Source: Bdellovibrionales bacterium (lineage in GTDB: Bacteria; Bdellovibrionota; Bdellovibrionia; Bdellovibrionales; UBA1609). Taken from it: 32,762 nt of DNA. Of the stretch, positions 8,978 through 17,490 are shown piece after piece. Location of the stretch: contig JABSOQ010000030.1 in assembly GCA_013216195.1 (NCBI GenBank), positions 1-32,762 on the forward strand, written 5' to 3'. The notes beneath the pieces were generated by a model that saw only the letters and a program-made list of their open reading frames with translations, made no database searches and was not told the DNA's origin. Each line of letters starts with the position of its first letter. Position 1 is the first letter of the stretch. A program made the translations under genes and the position numbers.

Positions 8978-10024
8978 CTAGGCTACTTTCCCGTAAGATT
9001 TTAAGCCGTCGACCCTATGCATGATCCACTGAATTTCACTCTCTAGCAGCTTCCGTTCATTTGTCGGCAAACCCTTTGTCGACTCAAACATGTAGAACAT
9101 GAACTTCAGAGACTTTCTAACAAGGTCGAGGCTCTCTTTGTACTTCATTGCAGAGTAGATATGAAATTCGAGCTCCACTGGCTTTACTGGCTTCGACAAA
9201 ATTGCATAGGCACCATGCTCAAGAGCTACACGGTAGTCGGCATCCTCTAAGCGACCGCTCAACAGAGCAAAAGGTATGTTGTTGTTTCTAGAGCCCATCT
9301 CACCGAGAAGCCCAAGCCCTGACAAACCAGGAAGCTTCAGATCAGAAATAATCATCATGGGCTGCTCATGTAGAGGGGTTTTATCAAATTGCTTCAGAGC
9401 AGCCTCTGCTGAAGTGAAAGTGTGAATCGCAAGGTCTAGACTAAAATTCTCAATCGTGTCTTTCATTCCATCCAGCAAGTCTTGTTCATCATCGACAAGG
9501 TAGATAGAGCCGTCTGTGCCAGTGGTGGGGGCCTTACCCGCTGTTTTGCTTGTACTCAAGTCTCGCCCTTTTCCTTTCGAAGACCTAACAAAGTCTTCTC
9601 GAGCGCCCTGGCCCTCAAGATCTGCACCCACATTCAGTAAATCAGAACTTCCCTCAAAATTGTCTTGTCCAGCGGTGCGCTCTACCGGGTCATACAACTC
9701 AAAGTCCACCTTTTTGCCCACAATATGCTTATCAGCCACATCCACGCCTGCATAAAAGTAATCTACGAGTTCCGCGGGAAAGAAACTTCGCTCCTGATAG
9801 CGCGACATCAAGCCCTCAAAGTGGTGAAAGATCTGAACGACTTCTTTGATGCCAAACATGCCACTTAGACCCTTGATAGAGCGAAACAACAAAGAGGCCT
9901 CTTTGTAACCAGATTCAAAGGTCTCTGCTCTCTCCATTTTTAGAATTGCCCGTTCGCACTCTTCTAGACACTGGTGCCCCTCGAATTGAAAGTCTCGTAA
10001 TAGATCGTTCGAATCAAAAGACAT
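8978..10024 (-). CDS. HPt-like domain + receiver (REC) domain protein
   Basis: N-term LLRDFQFEGHQCLEECE...LFRSIKGLSGMFGI (HPt-like); central IYLVDDEQDLL...MIISDLKLPG...ALLSGR...ILSKPVKP (intact REC). Start MSFDSNDLL preceded by GGGAGAGGG. Confidence 0.8.
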   Translation of the reverse strand: MSFDSNDLLRDFQFEGHQCLEECERAILKMERAETFESGYKEASLLFRSIKGLSGMFGIKEVVQIFHHFEGLMSRYQERSFFPAELVDYFYAGVDVADKHIVGKKVDFELYDPVERTAGQDNFEGSSDLLNVGADLEGQGAREDFVRSSKGKGRDLSTSKTAGKAPTTGTDGSIYLVDDEQDLLDGMKDTIENFSLDLAIHTFTSAEAALKQFDKTPLHEQPMMIISDLKLPGLSGLGLLGEMGSRNNNIPFALLSGRLEDADYRVALEHGAYAILSKPVKPVELEFHIYSAMKYKESLDLVRKSLKFMFYMFESTKGLPTNERKLLESEIQWIMHRVDGLKSYGKVA

Positions 10025-10200
10025 AGCACCCTCTCCCTTACTACTTATTCTATCGGAAGCAGAAAAAGGCCTATGAGCCAAACTGGCTTAAGAGTTTGTG
10101 AAGATTGGGCATTATAAGTCTAGAGTAGATCGCACCAAAAACTTACAAGACAATGAAAGGTTGCTTGAATCGATCTGACCACAGGAGTGTTAAGAGTTTA

Positions 10201-10232
10201 TAAAAAAACCCCGAAGCCAATGGCGCCGGGGT
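10201..10232 (-). terminator. intrinsic terminator of the downstream-read porin-like gene
   Basis: Minus strand ACCCCG...CGGGGTTTTTTTA hairpin plus T-tract. Confidence 0.75.
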
Positions 10233-10280
10233 CTTTCAGCTTAATTAAAAGCTCTGGTTCAAGTCTAAGTGAACTTAAAC

Positions 10281-11462
10281 TTAGAACTGGTAGTTGAAAC
10301 CAACACGAGCAAGCAAGTTGTCGCCGTTGATTGTACCAGAAGTATCTGTACCAGTAGCGTTTGGATCGATTAGAGCAGCAAGCTGAGAGTCGATTCTCAA
10401 TCCGCCCCAAGTCATACCAACACCAGCTGCAACAGTAGTGTTTGAAACGTTGTTAGTTCTAGTTCTAGAAACATCAGCAGTAACGTCTTCTTGAGCAAAA
10501 GAATCAACAATTACGTTTTGGTTGATTGAACCACGGAAAGTTAGCCAATCTTCCATTTTAGTCTCAACACCGATAGTTACAGGAATAGCAAGAGTAGTTG
10601 CAGTTCCTTCGTCACCACCGTCAGGCTCAGTAGCAGCAGCAAGGTAACGAACACCGACTTTGTAGTAAGCCATAGTGCCTTCTTCGTTTTTCAACTTGCG
10701 GAAGTACTCAAGAATTAGGTCAGTGTCAGAGTACTCAGCCTCAAGAGAACCTTCAGCTTTCACTTGGTTCATCTGCAACAAACCACCGATAGTAGAGTTC
10801 TCGTCAAGGTTGTAGTAACCACCCAAACGCATTGTACCTGAAGCGTCTAGAGTCTCGTCTTCTCCACCAGCATCTTCTTCGTTTGAAGTCTGAGTAGCAG
10901 TGATATCGAAGTGAGCAACAACGTGCCACTTGTCAGTCATGTAACCAGCTTTCAAAGTCATGATGTCTGCAGCTTGGTCAATTTCGTTACCAGTTGCATT
11001 TGCAGCGTTGTCGTCAGTTGAGTTTACATAGTGCAAGCTCACACCCCAACCGCCAGAACCAGCAAGCATAAGCTCAAGAGAGTTCTGAGGAATAAGATTA
11101 GCTGTGTTCGCATCCCAACCAGTCAACTCACCAGCACCACGTGCAGCAAGGTTTTGAGCAGCAAAACCAGTTCTTCCAAGTTGAACACCATAGCTCAAGC
11201 TGTCGCCTGGCATAAGGAATCCACCTTCAGCAACAGGCTGAGTTGTGCCACCTTGGCCAGTACCCAATTCCATGTTGATGTTGTTACCGAAAGATCCAGC
11301 AAAAGCAGGACTCAAAAATACAGCCCGCTCATCTGCGATGAAAAAAGATCCATCAACAGCTCCTGCGCCTTCAAGTGCTCCCAAACGAGACTTACTTGCA
11401 TGGGCAGCTGGTGCCATCATACTAGCTGCAGCAACTAGTGCAGCAATGTGTTTTAATTTCAT
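10281..11462 (-). CDS. outer-membrane beta-barrel (porin-like) protein
   Basis: Signal peptide MKLKHIAALVAAASMMAPAAHA; alternating beta pattern; C-terminal ...ARVGFNYQF with terminal Phe; strong SD AAGGAG. Confidence 0.7.
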   Translation of the reverse strand: MKLKHIAALVAAASMMAPAAHASKSRLGALEGAGAVDGSFFIADERAVFLSPAFAGSFGNNINMELGTGQGGTTQPVAEGGFLMPGDSLSYGVQLGRTGFAAQNLAARGAGELTGWDANTANLIPQNSLELMLAGSGGWGVSLHYVNSTDDNAANATGNEIDQAADIMTLKAGYMTDKWHVVAHFDITATQTSNEEDAGGEDETLDASGTMRLGGYYNLDENSTIGGLLQMNQVKAEGSLEAEYSDTDLILEYFRKLKNEEGTMAYYKVGVRYLAAATEPDGGDEGTATTLAIPVTIGVETKMEDWLTFRGSINQNVIVDSFAQEDVTADVSRTRTNNVSNTTVAAGVGMTWGGLRIDSQLAALIDPNATGTDTSGTINGDNLLARVGFNYQF

Positions 11463-11671
11463 ATAGTGTTCTCCTTGTTGATCGTCTTAAGACGCTATCA
11501 TTTTCGTTGCGTTTCTAAGTCTTACAGGTGTTTCGTCTAGGTCAAGTTTGAAATTTATCGCAGTGCCGCAATACTGACCTTAGTAATGGCGCGCGCCATA
11601 GACAAATCAGGTTGAAGTCGCCTACAAAACCCGCACTAAAACAACAAAACCATCCATCCGGGGGAGGGATA

Positions 11672-12535
11672 ATGAACAAGCATTACCTAGTGGCAACGGC
11701 CGCTTTTCTTTTACTGGCGGGCTGTTCATAGTTTTCGAGCGATTCTTCAGACACAGACTTTTCTGGCAAAGGTTTTAAGAGTGACATTTTAGACACAAAT
11801 GAAAGTGAGAAAATGGCCTCTCAAGAAGAATTAGAGGACATGGAAGAGTTAGCACGCATTGCTCAAGATTTGCGCAACGATTTTGGCTTAGATTTACCTG
11901 CAGGAATGGGCCGAATCTCGAATATTAGTAACTCTAGCACTCGTATCGATGTCAGAAACGAACTCAGTTCAGGTCTTTCAAACTGCCAAGTAGTCAGCGC
12001 AACCAACCCCGATAACTCAAGCCGCGTTCGCTACTTCACAGTTGAAACTTCAGTGAGTGAGTTCTGTGATTTCGAAGTTGAAGGTGGAGCTAGAAGTGAA
12101 AGCAAAACCATTCAAGGTGCAACAATTGTTGAGAATCGCCAGAGCTTCGAAATCGTGCGAAAAGAAGGCCACTTCTCTGGTCAAAAGCAAATTGATTCGA
12201 TCGAAGTCACAGCTTCATCTATATCAAAGAACTACACTAGCCGTGAGATTGGTGCCATCAGCAAGTCTTCAGGCTCGAAGAAGTTTAAACTCGTAATCAA
12301 CATGACAGACGGCACAGCTTATAGCCTGAAAGCTATGGATAGCGGTCGCTCAAGAACGAAGCGAATCGAAGACAGTGGCAGACACAACAAATACAAGACT
12401 GTAAATGAGTTTATGGCCGCTGCTTCAATGCCCGAAGGCAAACTTACCTATCACTGGCAACGCATCGAAGGCTCAAGCATGGACAAAGCCGAAGAGCTCG
12501 TTCGCATCAACGGCCTCAGAGTAAAGTGGGAGTAA
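11672..12535 (+). pseudogene. lipoprotein gene with in-frame TAG at 11729-11731 (after lipobox); remainder open to 12535
   Basis: ATG AAC AAG CAT TAC CTA GTG GCA ACG GCC GCT TTT CTT TTA CTG GCG GGC TGT TCA TAG TTT TCG ... in frame with the 240-aa ORF 11813..12535; SD GGGGGAGGG upstream of 11672. Confidence 0.7.
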
Positions 12536-12580
12536 CAACCTCCAAAAAACTGTGACCCTATTTTTCACATATATATAGAC

Positions 12581-12613
12581 AAAGCCTCTCCAGCGAGAGG
12601 CTTTGTTGTTTTG
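12581..12613 (+). terminator. intrinsic terminator
   Basis: AAAGCCTCT-CCAGCG-AGAGGCTTT followed by GTTGTTTTGT. Confidence 0.8.
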
Positions 12614-12667
12614 TGCAATTAAAAATCTGGCCTACCCCTACCCCTCTGCGATCACTACTATTCAACT

Positions 12668-13852
12668 ATGAGCCAGGCCATGTCAGACAACCTACCCCTT
12701 CAAGCAAAAGACACTTTCGTTGAGCGATTGAGTGGCTCGCATCAATTTGAAGATGTCTTCGACCTTGAGCAGTACACCGACCTTCCTGAAGACTGGTTGA
12801 TTGTCGCCACTGACATTCAAGGCTCAACTAAGGCGATCGACTCGGGCCGATATAAAGAAGTGAATACCTTGGGTGCGACAGCCATCATCTCGGGCATCAA
12901 CGCTTGCACTCCTGAGCACATTTGCTTTCAGTTTGGTGGAGACGGAGCTCTTTTGGCTGCTCCAAAAAGTTGCCTTGATTCACTGGTGGCCTCGATGAAC
13001 GAACTCTGTGACATAGCTGAAGTTCAATTCGGAATGCCCATGAGAGTTGCGATCTGGGAGTCCAAAGAGTTTTTTGATCGGGGCCTACAGTTTCAGGTCA
13101 TGAAACATGATTTAGCACCAGGCCAACACATCTTTATGTTTAGCGGAAGCGGCGTAGACATCTCAGACTCATGGTTAAAAGACAGTTCTGAAGCTCCAAA
13201 CCTATTCTCAAGAACAGAATCCCAACTCTCTCTAGAGTACCTAGAAGGTTTAGAGTGTCGCTGGAACCCGCTCAAAGCAAAGCACGGCAAAATGATCACT
13301 GGAATGATCAAAGTCAGAAACCCTAAAAATGCTCAGACGATATTAACTCAGATCCACAAATCATTAGATAGCAAGCAAGACACCAGCCCTATACGCTACA
13401 GCACACTCCCCACAAGTTGGCCACCTGTGCACTACTACGCCGAGTGGAAAACCAAAACTGCAGGCCAAGCCAAAGCCTCAGCCTACCTTACATTTGTTTC
13501 AGTCATGAGCTTTTTACTTCTACTCACACCTATCGTTTGGTTTTTTAAATCAAAGATACCTTATGTGGGCGACTTGATCTTACGCTCTGATTTTCAAAAG
13601 TATGATGGCATGTACAGATTCGTTAGAGACCTCTCCACTGCCCAAGCCGATTCACTCACCCAGCTGTGTGAAGCGCTATATAATAAAGGTGAAATCTATT
13701 ATGGCCTACATGAGAGCTCTGAGGCACTCATGACCTGTATGGTATTCTCACAAAATGATCATGTGCACTTCATTGATGGTGGTGACGGAGGCTATGCCAT
13801 GGCAGCAAAGGGCCTGAAAGAGCAGATGAAACTGGCAAACGGAGCCAGCTGA
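12668..13852 (+). CDS. DUF3095 family protein (class III nucleotidyl cyclase-like N-terminus)
   Basis: LPEDWLIVATDIQGSTKAIDSGRYKEVNTLGA, FQFGGDGALLAAP, and C-terminal YYGLHESSEALMTCMVF...HFIDGGDGGYAMAAKGLKEQ. Confidence 0.75.
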   Translation: MSQAMSDNLPLQAKDTFVERLSGSHQFEDVFDLEQYTDLPEDWLIVATDIQGSTKAIDSGRYKEVNTLGATAIISGINACTPEHICFQFGGDGALLAAPKSCLDSLVASMNELCDIAEVQFGMPMRVAIWESKEFFDRGLQFQVMKHDLAPGQHIFMFSGSGVDISDSWLKDSSEAPNLFSRTESQLSLEYLEGLECRWNPLKAKHGKMITGMIKVRNPKNAQTILTQIHKSLDSKQDTSPIRYSTLPTSWPPVHYYAEWKTKTAGQAKASAYLTFVSVMSFLLLLTPIVWFFKSKIPYVGDLILRSDFQKYDGMYRFVRDLSTAQADSLTQLCEALYNKGEIYYGLHESSEALMTCMVFSQNDHVHFIDGGDGGYAMAAKGLKEQMKLANGAS

Positions 13853-13919
13853 CAATCAGCCAACCCCATCAAGACGTACTAACAATACGCGAAGCTCTGT
13901 ACTAGGGCAGTTTTAAAAG

Positions 13920-14264
13920 TTATGCACCTTTGTAGGTGGCTGGTCCGCTCTCGCAATTGCACTTTTTCTTAGCTTCACCTTTTTTGCCGTCGGTTTTTTT
14001 AGCTTCCACCTTGTGGTGGCCACAAGTGTGGCCTTCTTTACCGTGACCTGCACAATGGCATTTGCCTTCTTTGTGCATGCACTCATGGCCCTCATGGTGT
14101 TTATGATCGTGGTCTTTGTGGTGCTCGTGCCCAGCCTTATCATGGTGATGGCTGTGACCTTCGTGATCGTGATGCTTACTTCCCATGCTTTGAGCACATC
14201 CACCGATAAGCAATCCACACACAGCTATTAAGATGAGCGACGTCAACTGTTTCGCATTCAACAT
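13920..14264 (-). CDS. His-rich lipoprotein, likely metal-binding
   Basis: Lipobox LLIGGC; GSKHHDHEGHSHHHDKAGHEHHKDHDHKHHEGHECMHKEGKCHCAGHGKEGHTCGHH. Confidence 0.75.
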   Translation of the reverse strand: MLNAKQLTSLILIAVCGLLIGGCAQSMGSKHHDHEGHSHHHDKAGHEHHKDHDHKHHEGHECMHKEGKCHCAGHGKEGHTCGHHKVEAKKTDGKKGEAKKKCNCESGPATYKGA

Positions 14265-14368
14265 TTCGAACTCCTATCCTTAGGTTTACAGCTCAAAAGT
14301 CTATACTAGTTCGCCGGCTCATTACAATCCTTGAGAGGGCTTTGCCGCCCCCTCAATGTTCTTGAAAA

Positions 14369-14770
14369 TCAATTGGCGATCTTGACCGCATCGATCTCAC
14401 AGTCGATGTAGGATACGCCTTTAGCTCCCAATGACACAGTCGTTGGTCTCTCATCTCTGAGCATCAATTGAATGAAGCCCTTCGAACCATCAGCAGGTCG
14501 GCCTACGAACATTAACGTCTGAGCTGAAGAGAACACTTTCTCAACACCGTAGACTTGTTCATCAAATGCAGGCTCGTCTGCCCCAAGAACCTTTGTCATA
14601 ACAGTGATCAAATCAGACTCTTTATCCCAGGTAGCGCCCAAAATATTTAACTTGCCTTTTTTTGCAGCACTACAGCTAAAAGAGTTCACGTCGTACTGAC
14701 GGAAGTTGGTAATTCTGGCCTCTGCACTAAGACCAAGCAAAAGCCCCAAAAGCATGATTCCTCTCAACAT
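14369..14770 (-). CDS. small secreted protein of unknown function
   Basis: MLRGIMLLGLLLGLSAEA signal peptide; SD GGGGGA upstream; track start 14821 is probably too long. Confidence 0.6.
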   Translation of the reverse strand: MLRGIMLLGLLLGLSAEARITNFRQYDVNSFSCSAAKKGKLNILGATWDKESDLITVMTKVLGADEPAFDEQVYGVEKVFSSAQTLMFVGRPADGSKGFIQLMLRDERPTTVSLGAKGVSYIDCEIDAVKIAN

Positions 14771-15193
14771 AAATCCCCCTATCGTTGAAATTTGTTGAGA
14801 ATCTAGGCTGCTCGTATGCAATATGCAAAAAATACCGTCTAGTATGTAAACAATATCATTTGGCCCAATCTGCTAAACCCTAGTAGGTCTGGAGCGGGGC
14901 CTATCAACCAGTTGCTTGCTATTTATTTCAATAAGTATCTCACTCAAAGAGAACTCTACAGCAAAATCAAAACCTACGAGAAGCACCCCAAACTCTGGTC
15001 TATACGAAGGCCATCAATTCCTCTTATAGAAACTCTCAGTGCTTTTTTTTAAACACTATCTTTTTGTAATGGGTTGTTAACTGCAAACTTAAAATCGCTA
15101 GAAAAAAATGCATTCACTCGCTCCTCATTGATATTGTTCAACCCTGTCTGCTTTACTCGCAAACCAGTTCGAAGTCCTAGCCGGGGGGATAAT

Positions 15194-15895
15194 ATGAGAG
15201 TTCGCAAACTGGTTCTAGCCACATATGTGTGTGCAGGCCTAACTAGCCAATTGACGTTGGCGGCACCTAGTTGTTCGGGTGCTTTAAAAGATCCGTTGGT
15301 CAGCGCAAAGCAAGTGACCTTTGAATCCGAAATAAGTGTCGCGGCCCTGCAAGCCGCAGCCAAGTCATTGGTAAGCCAGCAACAACTGCCCAATATGATC
15401 AGGCAGGCCGAGGGTATAAGGGGCCAAAATGAAGAGGTTGCTCTCAAACTGGTAACAGATGCAGACATGGCCCTAACCATTATGACCATGTTCGAGCACA
15501 TGGCTCATATGCAGGCTGAACAGGTTGTACTGGGTAGCCAGGTGTTTTCAGATCTCGAAGTGCAAGATCAAATTGAACACTTAGCCAATCAGTTTCAGCC
15601 ACATCTTGACCCAGACTTCTTGATCAATCTTGCAGGAGCCGCTGTTTCAACTTTTCTAGAGGGCGAGATCGATACGATTGTGATTCTTGCTCGAGATATC
15701 AAAGCTGAGTCTTTGCAGCAAAAGCAAGACGAGTTCAATGCGCATTTAGCGGCGAAGCTATCAAATACAGCTAACGAAGAAATTCTCGCACAACGATCGA
15801 TACATCGAGACATAGTTGAGCTTTTCGAACGCACTTTGCGAGAGGCGCTCGGCGAGCAATTGCCAATGGGCTTTCAAACAACTGGTGGCAGCTGA
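15194..15895 (+). CDS. secreted protein of unknown function
   Basis: MRVRKLVLATYVCAGLTSQLTLAAP signal peptide; SD GGGGGGAT; helical body. Confidence 0.65.
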   Translation: MRVRKLVLATYVCAGLTSQLTLAAPSCSGALKDPLVSAKQVTFESEISVAALQAAAKSLVSQQQLPNMIRQAEGIRGQNEEVALKLVTDADMALTIMTMFEHMAHMQAEQVVLGSQVFSDLEVQDQIEHLANQFQPHLDPDFLINLAGAAVSTFLEGEIDTIVILARDIKAESLQQKQDEFNAHLAAKLSNTANEEILAQRSIHRDIVELFERTLREALGEQLPMGFQTTGGS

Positions 15896-15944
15896 TATCA
15901 AAAGTATTTAGGCGGCAGTCTGAATACCCTCGCAAACTAGCTGA

Positions 15945-16658
15945 CTATTTTCTCGTGCAGACAACAGCAACATCAAACTTGAGTTGCTCGTCTGCCACAA
16001 CACAATCAAAAGCGCCTTGCTCAAAGGCCAGGCGCACCTCTTCTGGAGCAACATGAAAATGTTTAGGTGGTGTCATGGCCGGGCGACCCGTCATCGTGTA
16101 GTCTGGCTCGACCACGGTAACTGTGCTACCTGAAGCGAGCTGTTTTGAAAGCTCACGCACATACTTTTGCTTCTTCTCCAAATGGTGCCAAGTCACTAGA
16201 AACAAGACTCGGCTCAAACCAAGACCGCTTACCATTGGGTTGTCGTAAGGCACCTTTTTCGTTTCGACGTTCTTAAGGCCCTTTTGATCAGAGTACTTAT
16301 TCATGTAATCTATTAGTGGTTGCTCAACATCTATTGCATAGACTTTGCCGTTCTCGCCAACCGCTTTGCTCAAGAAAGGCAACATGTAACCCGTACCAGC
16401 ACCAATTTCGGCAACGGTCTCACCAGGCTTCACACCCATCACCTCAATGATGCCATTAGGGTTTTGCCACTTTTCTCTTGCGGTATCATTGAATCTCTTG
16501 GCGTACTTCTCAGCATCAGAAAAGTCGTGATGATGATGCTTGTGGTGGGCTCGGTGATGGGCATGATGGTGCCTGTGCTGTTTTGAATCTTTGTGGCCGG
16601 CATGCGAACAGCCAATCACAAGAACGAGTGCCGATAAAATGAAGATGGTAAACCTCAT
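15945..16658 (-). CDS. lipoprotein with His-rich linker and class I SAM-dependent methyltransferase domain
   Basis: MRFTIFILSALVLVIGC lipobox; HKDSKQHRHHHAHHRAHHKHHHH; motif I VAEIGAGTGYMLPFLS, VYAIDVEQPLIDYM. Confidence 0.8.
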   Translation of the reverse strand: MRFTIFILSALVLVIGCSHAGHKDSKQHRHHHAHHRAHHKHHHHDFSDAEKYAKRFNDTAREKWQNPNGIIEVMGVKPGETVAEIGAGTGYMLPFLSKAVGENGKVYAIDVEQPLIDYMNKYSDQKGLKNVETKKVPYDNPMVSGLGLSRVLFLVTWHHLEKKQKYVRELSKQLASGSTVTVVEPDYTMTGRPAMTPPKHFHVAPEEVRLAFEQGAFDCVVADEQLKFDVAVVCTRK

Positions 16659-16899
16659 AACTGCTCCTTTGCAATTCACAAAGCCTCACTCGGTTCACGG
16701 TTTTTGGCAATCAGATTTGGCACTTCTAATTTTGAGATCAAATTCGATAATGGAGTAACAAAAAAAAACTGATCGGCTGGGTACCAAAGTCTGAGCCGAA
16801 AGTAGGAGGTCAAACTTTTTTTGATCTTAACGAAAAAAAGACTTGTGTTTTTTTTAGTTCGCGCCGATCCTGCATTCAGTCCTATGAAAGGAGGTCGCA

Positions 16900-17043
16900 A
16901 TGTTGATTATTACATCTTCAAAACTGCAGCACGCAGCAAAAGGCAATCTGAATGTATCGATTATGCCAGTGGCCTCTTATGGTTTTGGCAGAGTCTCTGT
17001 ACCTCAACCCAGTGATAGAGACGTCCTACAGACCGATTGTTAA
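16900..17043 (+). CDS. 47-aa small ORF upstream of ABC exporter operon
   Basis: AAAGGAGG-TCGCA-ATG near-perfect SD; MLIITSSKLQHAAKGNLNVSIMPVASYGFGRVSVPQPSDRDVLQTDC*. Below the length cutoff of the supplied ORF track. Confidence 0.5.
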   Translation: MLIITSSKLQHAAKGNLNVSIMPVASYGFGRVSVPQPSDRDVLQTDC

Positions 17044-17227
17044 AGTCACTTAGATTCCAGCACATATAAATCTTACGGTGGATGGGTGCGCCTTCGAGGC
17101 CCTCCGTGCCTTCTTGGCGTACTTTTCTCCGTTACTTTTTGTTTTTGAATTCAAAAATGTTAAAGCGCTCGCGCGCTTAAACCACTTGAAGATCACTCAA
17201 CCCATCATTTTTTAAAGGAGAAGAGAA

Positions 17228-17479
17228 ATGGGCGCAAAAAAACTGAATATCTATAACGAAGGTTTGGCTCTCGGTAATGAACGAAAGCTGAAGAACAAAC
17301 TCAACATACGCGAAGTATGGAAAAAGTTATGGAAACCGCTCTTAAGAGCCATCTTAGCGAGTCCCGCTGCCATCTTAGCTGTCCTCAACAGCAGAGTTGT
17401 CAGAGAAATCGCGCCAGGTCGCTATGAGGAGCTCAACAAAGAAAACTTGATCTCTGAGCAATTGCTTAGAGTGCTGTAA
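17228..17479 (+). CDS. 83-aa protein of unknown function
   Basis: SD AAAGGAG upstream; ends 11 bp before the ABC transporter start. Confidence 0.65.
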   Translation: MGAKKLNIYNEGLALGNERKLKNKLNIREVWKKLWKPLLRAILASPAAILAVLNSRVVREIAPGRYEELNKENLISEQLLRVL

Positions 17480-17490
17480 GGAGGTGGTCT

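Noticed and set aside
11672-12535. TAG as a genome-wide recoded sense codon
   Set aside because: TAG terminates other well supported genes in the window (339..1901 and 7856..8677).
13913-14218. 101-aa ORF (minus), overlapping the His-rich lipoprotein
   Set aside because: Alternative frame of a low-complexity His-codon tract; Thr/Met-rich, no SD or family resemblance.
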